This document shows, in pieces, positions 39,021 through 51,060 of a DNA stretch of 64,000 bases (position 1 is the stretch's first letter; each line of letters begins with the position of its first letter). The translations under genes were made by a program, and so were the position numbers. Source of the stretch: Carettochelys insculpta (Eukaryota; Chordata; Testudines; Carettochelyidae); assembly GCF_033958435.1 (NCBI RefSeq), contig NC_134138.1, positions 177,552,798-177,616,797 on the forward strand. Direction: 5' to 3'. The notes beneath the pieces are model-generated. The model worked only from the letters and a program-made list of their open reading frames with translations. It was not told the origin of the DNA and made no database searches.

Positions 39021-40485
39021 CATCAGAGTAAATCAAGAGGCAGCTTGTGAGTCTCTGAATCATAATCTGTTTCTCAACCTACAGAATGCATGGGGTTTGT
39101 GGCAAATCTACAATTGAGCCCACACAGTTTATTCTGAGCTGATGAAATGTTGCTGTTGGTATCTGCATGGAAATGCTCAAATTAAAGCAAAATCTGACAC
39201 AGGAGTTAAAAAAAGCTGAAAGTACAAATTTCAGATATCTTCATGGAGCTCCTCACAGATGCTCAAAACAGCTAATTTAAAGCCCCATTAACTTCTCTTG
39301 AAAAGAGGCATATGGAAAAGTGACTAAAACAGACAGAATGAACCTTCGCTTTAAATCCAGAGAAATTAGATGTTGTGGTTCTTTCATGGGTGCAGGAATA
39401 AGGAAAAGATCTGCGATGACGCATGAAACCAGCCCATTACACCAGCTATTGCACCCCTCGAGAAATTTCTAGGCTGTAGCCAGATCAAACATTTGTGAGT
39501 TGTGCCCTTGCCCAGTTTTGATACAATGCATTCAAGGGAATAATGTTCAACTGTGGAGAAATAGTGACTATACACAGTGCTTAAGGAAGCAAGGGTAGGT
39601 CAGTGGTGAGATTTCTTCCCTCTTCTTCTTCTTATTTGTGTTATATTTGAAAGAAGTAATAAAAGAAATCATAGTTTTAGAATAATCTAACTGAAGACAT
39701 ATACAGGTGAGTGAGAAAAGGAACACAGGTGTTCAGGACAGGATTCTTTCTAAAAGTCATGCTCCACTGCCACCCAGTGGCTGCTCAAGTATCAGCTGCT
39801 AGAGCTAAACTGCTTGCAATCAGCCTGTGAAATACAGCAATATCTCAGCCTAATGTAGAGCAAAGATTCATAATAGCAAAGGAAGTATTACTTTCACATG
39901 ACATTTGAAAAGGATATTGCATTATTTCATGAATACAAAAGAAATCATTTGCATACATACAGGATGGCTTCATGAATATGTGTTGAATTATAGTTTCTTC
40001 ATTATCTTTAGGAGTTTTCATTACAGCTTCGTTTTAAAAATAATTAATTTCATTTGAGCTGGACGTGAGCAAGACTGTGTACACAGTACGAACCAAAATG
40101 GAAGAAAATGTTCCACTTCAGTTCTCAAGTCACATCAGGCCAACCTGGCTGACTTTATCTGATGTTGCTGTTGCTCAGGGAGATATCCAATTCCATTTCT
40201 TTTCAATCACTACTCTTTTTGATAATGTAGCTAATGTTTTGTGCTTCTTGTGGGTACATTTTTACTGGTCTTTTGCAAAAAGCAATGAGGACACCTGGCT
40301 CGTTCATAAAATAGAATGCTGTATAAGCTAGTTGTTCAAGTACTGTAGTCCATATCGCCTTGGGGCTGGCAGAGGCCAGGGTCACTACCTACTGCTCTCT
40401 TGAGCCTTACAGAGAGTCATTCCTCCAACTTATTCCATGTGGAGGAGAAGTGGTTGCCTATATCTTCTTCTGATGGTAAGTTTTA

Positions 40486-41214
40486 CAGTAAACTCTCTTT
40501 TAACTGGTATTTGGTCTACCAGAATTCACACACAACTGGCACCAGGCACCATCTCTATACCTAGGTCTCCTCTTCCAGGGCGCTGCACTGCTCACAGCTG
40601 CCTCCCTCTCCTCTCCCACCCACTGGTCACACAGGAAGCAGAATCCAGCCACCACCCAGGGAACGGTGCGTGCCCCTGAGCCAGCGGCCTGGGACAAGGC
40701 AGCCCCGCTGAGTGGAGGAGCTGTAGTAGCCAGGTGCGGCAGGCTGCTCCAGCTGGTGTGGGGCCCTGGAGGACCCCCATGTGCATCCCTGACTGAGCTG
40801 GAGCTGGAGGTGGCTGGAGAGCAGCGCACTGACCTCGGGAAGGGAAGAGCCCCCACCATTTGCGGCTGGCACAATGGCAGCAGGAGTGGTAGGTATGGTG
40901 AGGCCCCACCATGGGCTGCCCAGGAGAAGGGAGGCATCGGTGAAGGAGAAGGTCAGCCCAATGGCGCAGCTGATGGCTTGAGGAGCTGCTGCACAGGCCA
41001 AGCCAGGAGTGGGAAGAGCTGCCACCCGTCATGAGGCAGAGAAGGGGGATCCGAGCGAGATCAATGTGCTGCAGCAGGAGTGGGATGTGAACCCCTGCAG
41101 GCAGGCACAGAGCTACATCAGAGACAGAGGGAAAACACCTCTCCATCGTCCAGCACATTTGAATAGCCAGTAACCTCCTGGTCCCTGGGGTGCTGGATAT
41201 GAGAGAGTTTACTG
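40486..41214. mobile_element. Tigger/pogo-like element, non-autonomous, GC-rich inside
   Basis: The ends CAGTAAACTCTCTTTTAACT and GGATATGAGAGAGTTTACTG are inverted and flanked by TA (40484-40485, 41215-41216). The inside is GC-rich and gives long open frames on both strands, but none resembles a transposase and composition explains their length. Confidence 0.7.
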
Positions 41215-41609
41215 TAGCTAGTTTTGTTATAATGTCACCTTTTCTTGGGTGTGTTATTGTCAGCACCAAGAGCAGAATCCAGGTGACCTGACCCCAACAT
41301 GGTGCTCTAATCACAAAATTATCTTGAATCTACTCAGACACATGACTATTTACTACCATATACCTGTGTGTGCTCAGGGAGTGTTGGAGATTTTTCCAAC
41401 AAATAGTCCAAACCCAGAAGTCCTTACCCTTCCTTTTCCTTTCCCTGAGTGAGACCTGAGCAAAAACTGAGTGAACACATCAAGACCTGGCCAGGGTTAG
41501 AATTTCACAGCCACATTTTCTCATTATGGTCTAGTAAGTAGCTTGTTTTTTGATAATAGCTCTACCACTGATGTAAGCCCTGATCTTGCAACTCTGAAGA
41601 TAATGGGGT

Positions 41610-41695
41610 TTTGCCAGGATCTCTCTAATCTGGCACCCTTGGGGCTTGACCAGTGCGGGATGAGAGAATTTGTTTGACCACGGGAGGTCAATATC
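41610..41695. repeat. Tigger-like fragment
   Basis: ATCTGGCACCCTTGGGGCTT, then GACCAGTGCGGGATGAGAG resembles 14985-15030 (TCTAACACCCTCATGACTTG). Both look like worn ends of one Tc1/mariner-type family. Confidence 0.4.
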
Positions 41696-42447
41696 GGCTA
41701 GCAGCATTACCAAGCATGTCCACTTCATTTGGCTCTTAGAAGACATTTAGGGATAAGTTACAGCGAAATAACAGCACGAAACACTGAGAGCCAGGACTGC
41801 TGTCGGGAAAGTTGGCCACACCCAGATAACTAAAATCATGTGGATTACAGTTGTTGCTGGTCAAGAGTGTTATGCATTAGAAAGGTTCAACCTGTAGATA
41901 CATGCCTGTATGTGACTGAACCTAGGAATTTGCACTGTGACTGTGTACATTCCTGAACCTCTGCGTGGCTCAGTTTTCCCATGTGCAAAATGCATATGGA
42001 ACAAACAAGGAAGTAGTGAAGCTTAATTAACATTTACATTAGATATTCAGATGAAATTTATCATATAGCTGTAATTATTATTTGTTTTAAGTAAGACTCC
42101 AAATTTTCTTCTCTAGGGCAATAGACTGATTTAAGAACTACTGCTTAGGCTATTACAGTCTTCTTCCAAAGGGATTAACTGCATTGAGTCATAATATAAG
42201 CTTTTCACATTGATTTACATTAGAAATGCAATCAGCCCAAGATGCAGTTCAGTTAAATGTAAACTCACAAGGTCTTCCATCATTCCCTTAAAAAACCCGA
42301 ATAGATCCTTAGCTTCTGTAAATGGCTGGAGCCCCATAAAAGCCATGGAGTTATGGAGTCACACTGATTTACAGCAGCCTTACTAAGGCTCAATATGAGA
42401 AACAATGCAAAGTCAGATGAAGGCTTCATGGAAATTAATCTGAAATA

Positions 42448-42706
42448 GGCCAGGTTTACATGTGGGGATAAGTTCAAGTTCAGATATGCAATTCCAGCTA
42501 CATATCTTGATTTGAACTTTGGTGCCATCCCTAAAGCGGAAGTTCAACAGAAGAAACGCTCCCATCAACTTCCCTTACTCCTCACAACTGCAAGGAGTAC
42601 TGGAGTCAATGGGAGTTCTCTCAGTGTTTGATTTAGTGCATATATACTAGATACAATAAATCAAACCCCTGACACTCTACCTCCGCACTTAAGAATAGAC
42701 ATGCCC
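42448..42706. mobile_element. MITE of the GGCCAGGTCTACAC type
   Basis: The left end is GGCCAGGTTTACATG and the right end AAGAATAGACATGCCC. It shares CAGATATGCAATTCCAGCTA and TTTGATTTAGTG blocks with the 50335 element and a fragment at 33266. Confidence 0.55.
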
Positions 42707-42830
42707 ATAGTTAGGGATGGTGCTAAATGTTGGTCTCAAAATGTAACAGGAGCATTAATGTGAAAACAGGTTCCTGTTTTTTCTTAAATTAATTTTTAAC
42801 TTTGGCCACCATCAGCTGAAATAACAGGAT

Positions 42831-43163
42831 GGGCTTGGCTACACTACCACCTTCCTTCAAAGGAAGGATGGTAATGAGGGTGTTGGGAGTTTACTAATGA
42901 AGTGCTGCCATGCATAGGCAGCACTTCATTAAGCAAATTACCCCACCCCCCAGCAAATCCAAAGTTTTAGACTTCGAAGTACCAGAATGTGTCTAGTCGC
43001 AGCGCACCTGCTGGTACTTCGAAATGCTGCGGCATCTTCGAAGTCCCCTTTCTCCTCAAGGCACGGCACGGCACGGCACGGCACGGCAGCACTTCATTAG
43101 CAAACGCTGAACACCCTAATTGCCATCCTTCCTTCAAAGGAAGGTGGTTGTGTAGACACAGCC
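42831..43163. mobile_element. Palindromic MITE containing a GGCAC microsatellite
   Basis: The ends GGCTTGGCTACACTACCACC and GGTGGTTGTGTAGACACAGCC-type are inverted. The arms have CCTTCCTTCAAAGGAAGG on both sides. Inner mirror blocks are GGTACTTCGAAATGC and ACTTCGAAGTACC. Confidence 0.7.
43060..43088 (+). repeat. (GGCAC)n microsatellite
   Basis: Five to six copies of GGCAC in the right half of the 42.83-kb MITE, where the mirror of the left arm would be expected. Confidence 0.9.
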
Positions 43164-43222
43164 TATGGGAATTTCAGATCATCGTGGGCTCTTTTTCCCT
43201 ATGTTTAATTAATTAACTCTAA

Positions 43223-43934
43223 AAAGCCGTGTCTACATGTGCACGCTACTTCGAAGTAGCGGCACTAACTTCGAAATAGCGCCCATCACGGCTATACGTG
43301 TTGGGTGCTATTTTGATGTTAACATCGACGTTAGGCGGTGAGACGTCGAAGTCGCTAATCCCACGAGGGGATGGGAATAGCGCCCCACTTCGAAGTTGAA
43401 CATCGAAGTAGGGCACGTGTAGATGATCCGCGTCCCGCAACATCGAAATAGCGGGGTCCGCCATGGTGGCCATCAGCTGATGGGTTGACAGACGCTCTCT
43501 CTCCAGCCCCTGTGGGGCTCTATGGTCACCGTGTGCAGCAGCCCGCAGCCGAGGGCTTCTGGCTGCTGCTGCTGCAGCTGGGGATCCATGCTGCATGCAC
43601 AGTGTCTGCAACCAGTTGTTGGCTCTGTGGATCTTGTGTTGTTTAGTGCAAGTGTGTCTGGGAGGGGCCCTTTAAGGGAGTGGCTTGCTGCTGAGTCCGC
43701 CCTGTGACCCTGTCTGCAGGTGTGCCTGGCACCCGCATTTCGATGTGTGCTACTTTGGCGTGTAGACTTTCCCTCACAGAGCCTATTTCGATGTGGTGCT
43801 GCGCAACATCGATGTTGAACGTCGACGTTGCCAGCCCTGGAGGACGTGTAGACGTTATTCATCGAAATAGCCTATTTCGATGCCGCTACATCGAAATAAG
43901 CTACTTTGATGTAGGCTTCACGTGTAGACGTAGC
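43223..43934. mobile_element. Non-autonomous derivative of the MYB-bearing Harbinger element
   Basis: The ends AGCCGTGTCTACATGTG and CACGTGTAGACGTAGC are inverted and the arms carry repeated ATCGAAATAGC words. The left 320 bp, through CCATGGTGGCCATCAGCTGA and CCAGCCCCTGTGGGGCTCTA, parallels 62081-62400 block by block. The MYB coding part is missing and the right arm is retained. Confidence 0.75.
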
Positions 43935-44234
43935 TAAACAGATGTTAACAGAAGCATTAAAGCAATAATAGACTAAATCCAAATTATTAAAATTGAAGAG
44001 TGAGACCTCGTACCCAAGACAACATTAGTGGGTCATTAATTTGTTCATTATATAGTATTATATAATGTAAAATGTCAATTTATTTCTGGTTAAGTTTCTT
44101 TTATACATTGTTTTTTTAAGCTTTTAACCTTATTTCTGAGAATATCATAGAATCATAGAAACGGAGGACTGGAAGGGACCTCGAGAGGCCATCAAGTCCA
44201 GCCCCGCTGCCCTCATGGCAGGACCAAGCACTTT

Positions 44235-47142
44235 CTAGACCATCCCTGAAAGCCATCTATCTAACCTCTTCTTAAATATTTCCAGTGATGGAGATTCTAC
44301 CACTTCCCTTGGCAATTCGTTCCAGTGTTTGATCACCCTGACAGTTAGGAACTTTTTCCTAATGTCCAACCTGAACCTCCCCTGCTGCAATTTAAGTCCT
44401 TTGCCTTTTGTTCTATCCTCAGAGGCAAGGAAGAACAAGTTCCCTCCCTCTGCCTTATGACACCCTTTTAGATATCTGAAAACTGCTATCATGTCCCCCC
44501 TCAATCTTCTCTTTTCCAAACTAAACAAGCCCAATTCTTTCAGCCTTTCTTCATAGGTCATGTTCCCTAGACCTTTGATCATTCTTGTTGCTCTCCTCTG
44601 GACCCTCTCCAATTTCTTCACATCCTTCCTGAACTGCGGTGCCCAGAACTGGACACAATACTCCAGCTGAGGCCTAACCAGCGCAGAGTAGAGCGGGAGA
44701 ATGACTTCTCGTGTCTTGTTCACAACACACCTGTTAATGCATCCTAGAATCATGTTTGCTTTTTTTGCAACAGCATCACACTGTTGACTCATATTTAGCT
44801 TGTGGTCCACTATAACCCCCAGATCCCTTTCTGCTGTACTCATTCGTAGGCAGTCCTTTCCCATTCTGTATGTGTGACACTGATTGTTTCTTCCTAAGTG
44901 GAGCACTTTGCATTTGTCCTTATTAAACTTCATCCTGTTTACCTCAGCCCATTTCTCCAGTTTATCCAGATCCTTTTGAATTATGACCCTATCCTCCAAA
45001 GAAGTTGCAACCCCTCCCAGCTTGTTATCATCTACAAACTTAATAAGTGTATTTTGTACATCAATATCTAAATCGTTAATGAAGATATTGAACAGAACCG
45101 GTCCCAAAACAGACCCCTGCGGAACCCCACTAGTTATACTTTTCCAGCAGGATTGAAAACCATTAATAACTACTCTCTGGGTATGGTTATCCAGCCAGTT
45201 GTTCACCCACCTTATAGTAGCCACATCTAAGTTGTATTTGAGTAGTTTATTAATAAGTATATGATGTGAGACCGTGTCAGATGCTTTACTGAAGTCTAGG
45301 TATACCACATCCACTGCTTCTCCCTTATCCACAAGACTCGTTATTCTATCAAAGAAAGCTATTAGATTGGTTTGACATGATCTGTTTTTAACAAAACCAT
45401 GCTGGCTGTTCCCTAGCACCTTACCACCTTCCAATTGCTTGCAGATGATTTTTTTAATGACCTGCTCCATTATCTTTCCTGGCACAGAAGTTAAGGTGAC
45501 TGGCCTGTAGTTTCCCGGGTTATTCTTGTTCCACTTTTTATGAATGGGTACTATATTTGCCCTTTTCCAGTCTTCTGGAATTGATCCCGTCTCCCATGAT
45601 TTTCCAAAAATGATTGCTAAAGGCTCAGATACCTCTTCTATCAGCTCCTTGAGGATTCTAGGATGCATTTCATCAGGCCCTGGTGATTTGCAGACATCTA
45701 ATTTTTCTAAGTAAATTTTAATTTGTTCTTTTCTTATTTCAACTTCTAAACCTACCCCTTTTTCACTAGCATTCTCTATGTCAGGCATTCCTTCAGATTT
45801 CTCAGTGAAGACCGAAACAAAGAAATCATTAAACATCTCTGCCATTTCCAAACTCCCTGGTACTGTTTCTCCCTCGTCACTGACCAATGGCCCTACCCTC
45901 TCCTTGGTCTTCCTCTGGTTACCAATGTAGTTGTAAAAAGCCTTCTTGTTTCCCTCCATGCTTGTAGCTAGCTTGAGCTCATTTTGTGCCTTAGCCTTTC
46001 TAATCTTGCTGCTGCATGCTCGTGTTGTTTGCCTATATTCATCCTTTGTAATTTGTCCTAGTTTCCATTTCTTATACGATTCCTTTTTTAGTTTGAGATC
46101 ATGCAAGATCTCCTGGTTAAGCCAAGGCAGTCTTTTGCCATGTTTTCTATCTTTCCTACGCAGCGGGATAGCTTGCTTTTGGGCCCTTAATAATGTCCCT
46201 TTGAAAAACTGCCAACTCTCCTCAGCCATTTTTCCCCTCAGTTTAGCTTCCCATGGGACCTTACCTACCAGTTGTCTGAGTTTACCAAAATCTGCCTTCC
46301 TGAAATCCATTATCTCTATTGTACTGTTTTCTCTTCTACCTTTCCTTAGAATTGTGAACTCTATGATTTCATGATCACTTTCACCCAAGCATCCTTCCAC
46401 TTTCAAATTCTCAATAATTTCCTCCCTATTTGTTAAAATTAAATCTAGAACAGCTTCCCCCCGGTAGCTTTTTCAACCTTTCGGAATAAAAATTGTCTGT
46501 AATGCAATCCAAGAATTTATTGGACAGTCTGTCCCCTGCCATATTAGTTTCCCAACATATACCTGGATAGTTGAAGTCCCCCATCACCACCAAATTCTGG
46601 GCCCTGGATGATTTTGTTAGCTGTTTAAAGAAAGCCTCATCCACCTCTTCCACCTGGCTAGGGGGCCTGTAGTGGACTCCTAGTAGGACCTCATCCTTGT
46701 TTTTTACTCCTCTGAGTCTAACCCAGAGACTTTCAACCCATCCATCTCCTATGTCCATCTCCACCTCTGTCCAAGTGTGTACATTTTTAATATACAAGGC
46801 AACACCTCCTCCCTTCTTTCCCTGTCTGTCCTTCCTAAGCAGGCTGTACCCTTCAATACCAACTTTCCAATCATGAGTATTATCCCACCAAGTTTCTGTG
46901 ATGCCAATGATATCATAGTTGTATTCATTTATTAGTACTTCAAATTCTTCTTGTTTATTTCCCATACTTCTTGCATTTGTATATAGGCATCTCAGACATT
47001 GATTTGGTCTTGCCTCCCAGTTTTGCCCTGGCCCTCTTTTTACTCTCCCAGCGTAGCCCATACTCCCTCCCATTTCAAGTTCATCTCCCAGGTATCCATG
47101 CTCTCCACTTACCTGCAGGCTTTGCTCCCCTGCCCCCGTCAA
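44235..47142 (-). pseudogene. CR1 ORF2, endonuclease and reverse transcriptase, one frameshift
   Basis: The upstream part (46426-47142) is the APE-type endonuclease, with [22 protein letters not shown] and GDFN motifs. The downstream part (44235-46406, 723 codons) holds the reverse transcriptase: motif A at residues 371-377 (DFSKASD), [11 protein letters not shown] at 426-436, and the catalytic box FVDD at 457-460. The C-terminal domain reads [18 protein letters not shown] and ends WLSGMV. The two parts are separated by one frameshift at a GC run near 46460 (CCGGGGGG on the minus strand), consistent with loss of one C. The usual CR1 box is FADD, so Ala-to-Val is a change here, as is Phe-to-Ser in motif A. 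Both catalytic Asp remain. The protein copies the element by target-primed reverse transcription. Confidence 0.9.
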
Positions 47143-47144
47143 AC

Positions 47145-48202
47145 CTAGTTTAAAGCCCTCCTCACTAGGTTAGCCAGCCTGTGTCCGAATATGGTCTTCC
47201 CGCTCCTCGAAAGGTGAACGCCATCTCTGCCTAGCAGTCCTTCCCGGAAAAGGATCCCGTGGTCAAGAAACCAAAGCCTTCCTGGAGACACCATCTACGC
47301 AACCAAGCATTCACCTCCAGGATACACCTGTCTCTGCCTGGGCCCCTACCTCTGACAGGCAGGATTGAAGAGAATACCACCTGTGCCCCAAACTCCCTGA
47401 CCCGTGCCCCCAGAGCCCTGAAGTCACTCTTGACCTGCTCAGCGTCACACCTCACAGTATCATTAGTGCCCACATGGATGAGAAGCATGGGATAGTAGTC
47501 AGAGGGCCGGATAATCCTCGACTATGCCTGCGTAACTTCTTGGATACGGGCCCCTGGCAGGCAGCACACCTCCCGAGAGGAAATGTCAGGGCAACAGATG
47601 GGCGCCTCCGTCCCCCTCAGAAGAGAGTCTCCAACCACCACTACTCTACGTTTCCTTCTTGCAGGGGTGGCAGTAGACTTCCCAGCCTTGGGGGTACGAG
47701 GCTTCTCCTCTTCTGTACGGGGTAATTCTTGGTCTCCTGTATCGAGTACAGCATAACGGTTTTCCAGTACCACGGTGGGAGGGTTCTGAGCAGGGGTGGG
47801 ACACTGCCCGCTGCGAGAAGTAATCAGCTGCCAGTGTCCACCCTGGTCCACCTCCTCCAGTGGTTTATCAGCCGTCCTGTGCACTGGGACAGTTACCTCC
47901 GCAGTCTCCACCTGAATACTATCCAGGAACTGCTCATGGACTCGGATACTCCTCAACCTGGCCACCTCATCCTGTAGCTCACCCACCTGCCGCCTGAGAG
48001 ATTCCACCAGCAGGCACCTTTCACACTGAATATTCCCCTCAGCCTGGATATCAGTAAGTGGGAACGGCAAGCCACAGTCCTTGCGGAACCACACCAGGCT
48101 CTGGGTAGCAACATCCATGGTCAGGCAGTCTGTCTGGCTACAGGCACAAGTGGAGGAGACAGCAGTAGTGCTGGCACAGGTGTTGCGGGTCTTCCTAACC
48201 AT
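47145..48202 (-). pseudogene. CR1 ORF1, SGNH-hydrolase-like protein, two breaks
   Basis: The ATG at 48202 begins MVRKTRNTC. The protein has a coiled-coil-like segment (ESLRRQVGELQDEVARLRS) and then a domain resembling SGNH esterases: RRVVVVGDSLLRG contains the GDSL-type nucleophile block, and LLIHVGTNDT contains the GTND block. The last block, DGVHLS, is reached only in a shifted frame. Breaks seen: an in-frame TAG at 47522-47524, and a one-base insertion near 47270 after FGFL. The family's ORF1 protein is thought to bind element RNA and, in CR1, to carry this esterase domain; its exact role is not settled. Reading ends at a TAG at 47145-47147. Confidence 0.8.
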
Positions 48203-48436
48203 TATAGTCCTCTCTGTCACACTCCCTCTGTCCAGCTTCCTCTTAAACTCCCCTGTCTGCAGCTCCCTGTCCGCTTCAAGGCAGTGGGTTTTATGAAAGA
48301 AGCTTTTTTGGACTGCAGCGGGAGTAATTTTGAGATAAAGATTCCTCCAAAACAGTGTTTTTTGCCCAATGATTAGCAAACCTCTAGAAGTCCACAGACT
48401 GTGTGAAAGGGGTCCACAAAATATTGCTGTTACCTC

Positions 48437-48570
48437 CAGATAGTGGTTTTCAACATGTGGGCTGAACCTGCGGTCCACAGATTTTATCTAGGATTTCCAA
48501 AATGTCTATGCCTCTATTTGAAATTCTTTAGGGATCCACAAATGAGAAAAATGTTGAAAGCCATTGCTCT
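48437..48570. mobile_element. hAT-like MITE
   Basis: The left end AGTGGTTTTCAACATGTGG and the right end AAAATGTTGAAAGCCATTGC are inverted copies of the hAT type. A related fragment with GGGGTCCACAAA lies just before it (48345-48425). Confidence 0.55.
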
Positions 48571-48768
48571 AATATGTCGAAAGCTTTGAAACTTTATTAG
48601 TTGACTGACAAGCAAGGGAAAAATAGAAAAGCGTTTTCTGCAGTAACACATTGGTCAGCTTCATCAGCAGCAAATCTAAGACATGAAAATAGTTACAGTT
48701 TCAGATTTTATAAAAGCAATAAAACATTAAGGTTTTCTGTCCCGGAGTGTATAAGAAAAGATTATATT

Positions 48769-49204
48769 GGCTACGTCTACACTAGCCCCAAACTTCAAAA
48801 TGGCCATGCAAATGGCCATTTCGAAGTTTACTAATGAAGCGCTGAAATGCATATTCAGCACTTCATTAGCATGCGGGTGGCCGTGGCACATTGAAGTTGA
48901 TGTGCCTCGCCGCTGCACGGCTCCTCCCGACGGGGCTCCTTTTCGAAAGGACCCCGCCTACTTCGAAGTCCCCTTATTACCATGAGCAGATGGGAATAAG
49001 GGGACTTCGAAGTAGGCGGGGTCCTTTCGAAAAGGAGCCCTGTGGGGATGAGCTGCGTGGTGGCGAGGCGTTTCAATTTCGAAGTGCCGCGGCTGCCCGC
49101 ATGCTAATGAAGCGCTGAATATGCATTTCAGCGCTTCATTAGTAAACTTCAAAATGGCCATTTGCGTGGCCATTTCAAAGTTTGGGGCTAGTGTAGACAT
49201 GGCC
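48769..49204. mobile_element. Long-palindrome Harbinger-type MITE
   Basis: The ends GGCTACGTCTACACTAGCCC and GGGGCTAGTGTAGACATGGCC-type are inverted. The two arms, about 218 bp each, meet at about 48987 (CCATGAGCAGATGGG) with almost no spacer. Inside are CTTCGAAATGG-type and CTTTTCGAAAGGAC blocks. Open frames in it are palindrome artefacts. Confidence 0.85.
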
Positions 49205-49659
49205 ATTGAGTTCATTTTTTTCTGTTGAGTTCAGCAGGAGTCATACATGTGCCACTGATGGGGAAAGGGTCCTGAATATTTTATTCCCCCCTTTAGCAGG
49301 GAGGGATAATAACTCTTGTTTACTAACATATTCATTTGGGTTTAAGCTATCTGGCAAGTGTCACTTTTGGAAGCATTCTTTGGCTATTCTAACGAGAAAT
49401 ACTGTCTCCCCGTGGCAGGAGGAGCTCTCTAATTCCATTTTATATATTAAGGATGGAAGGAATGGCTCTGCATTTTTACCTGCTCCCTTTCTGCCTAAAA
49501 TGTTGCTGTTCCCTGACAGACTGAAAGTTCTGTTTATAAATACATTCACTTAAGGAATGGGTTCAGAAACAATTTGCAGCTCTGTTTTGTTTTCTGATTG
49601 GAGGATGACCACGCAAAATCATTGTTGCTACTACTGTCATATAGTTTCAACCAATTATA

Positions 49660-51060
49660 TGAAATGTGATGCATGCCCAGAAAGGGTTAAGCAGCTTTTT
49701 GGCTAAATGACCCAGAATCAATTTTCTAGGGATAGGTTAGAAAACTATGTAAATGGTAATTGGAGCTATTCCACTTTGGACAGACTAGGACTTGGAAATG
49801 CAAACCTTTATTGTTAGAAATCAGACTTAATTCTAATTTACGGTTTAACTCATATCTTATTTAATGCTGGCCACACAAACAGTTACTATTTGTCAGTCTA
49901 GCTGTTGGTACAGAGATAAAAATGACATATTAACATTTAGATAAATTGTAAACATAGCAATATCACTGTGTACATCTCTGGACTGTAAAGCAAATCACCC
50001 AAGAATGGTGGAACAGGCAATTGCTTTGTGATAATCCGTCTAGCTATTTATTGGCAGTGCTTGGTCTATTCAGAAATCTCTATGACTGCCTCTCGTGAGC
50101 CTAGGGACTCTGACTTGTCAAGAGAAGCCCTGCAACTGTATAAAACCTCCTTGGGTCCTGGTTCTTTTCACCTCAGATCTGCTTAAGCTTCACCAGGGGA
50201 ACTTTGAGTCACAAAATTGAGATCCCAGTCCTAAACAGGAATACCCTGAATACAAATATTGGACTATAACCTATGGACCATTTCTGAAAGAATTCTTTGC
50301 AAATCTAAACTTACCATCTCTGCTATGAACCTGAGGCCAGGTCTACACTGAAAGAGAAGGCAGAATTAAGAGACGCAGCTCCAGCTATGTTATTTATGTT
50401 TCTTAACGGAGGAAAACCTCTCCACTGGAGTTTGCAAAAGCGCCCAGTGACTTCTCTTACTCCTAGAGAAGGGCAGTGCTAATGGGGACACCCAGTGAGT
50501 TTGATTTAGCATGTCCCTACCACATGCACTAAATTGAACTCTGGAAGATTGACCACTGCAGCTCAATCTTCCCCGCCCCGCCCCCCAGTGAAGACCTGCC
50601 TGTAATCTCAAGAATTATGCTCATATCTGTATGGGTACTGCTTTTTAACCAATACTCCCTTTTCTTTTCTAATAAATGTTAGTTTAGTTAATAGACATTG
50701 GCTGTAAGCATGTATTTGAGGTAAGGTCTGAAATATCCAATAACCTGGAGCTAATGTGTCGAATCCTTTGGGATTAGAAGAATTTTCTTATCTGATGAAT
50801 AACATTTTGAGTGATTCTCTTTATATTTGACTTGGATGTTTGGGTGGCAGCCTAACGCTGGGTTGCTTTAAGGAAGTGTGTTGCTGATCTCTGGGTCACT
50901 AGTTAGGTATTATAGAAATTGTTTAGCGATGACTTGGAAAATCTGTTTTGGACTATCCATTGGCTTAGAGCATTGTCTGCCCCATTCTGTGCAGGTCACT
51001 GAGAGTGACTTCAGTTGGCTCCCCTGCAACCCTGCTCACTAGTTTAGTTTAAAGCACTCT
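49660..51060 (+). other. Possible solo LTR, interrupted by a MITE (weak)
   Basis: TATAAAA at 50139-50145 is followed about 530 bp later by AATAAA at 50671-50676 (about 265 bp once the MITE at 50335-50600 is removed), an order seen in LTRs. The general texture recalls turtle LTRs. Boundaries and target duplications were not found. Confidence 0.3.
50335..50600. mobile_element. MITE of the GGCCAGGTCTACAC type
   Basis: The ends GGCCAGGTCTACACTGAAAG and CCCCCAGTGAAGACCTGCC are inverted. It lies inside a stretch that may be an LTR (see 49660-51060). Confidence 0.65.

Larger units (their letters stand above)
36115..40480. other. Mostly unique sequence
   Basis: Apart from the inverted repeat at 36968 and the Penelope tail at 38890, nothing is recognised. 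Inferred intron. Confidence 0.5.
44145..48300 (-). mobile_element. CR1 LINE, nearly full length
   Basis: A minus-strand non-LTR retrotransposon of about 4.15 kb. Its 3' end on the left carries the CR1-type short repeat (TTCTATGATTCTATGAT when read on the minus strand). ORF1 and ORF2 follow in order. The 5' boundary near 48300 is estimated from where recognisable CR1 leader stops and hAT-like sequence begins. Turtle genomes are rich in CR1. Only a few disabling changes are visible: one stop and one shift in ORF1, and one shift in ORF2. It is therefore among the younger repeats here. Confidence 0.92.

Noticed and set aside
40592..41314. 240-codon minus-strand frame plus overlapping frames on both strands
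   Set aside because: Long frames here follow from GC-rich composition inside a non-autonomous DNA element; no domain and no splice or start context.
45946..46374. 142-codon plus-strand frame
   Set aside because: It is antisense to the CR1 reverse-transcriptase ORF and has no recognisable domain.
48727..49215. Several overlapping 60-90 codon frames, repeated at 51.7 and 59.9 kb
   Set aside because: They recur because the element is a palindrome; the same words appear on both strands and in several copies, with no start context or known domain.
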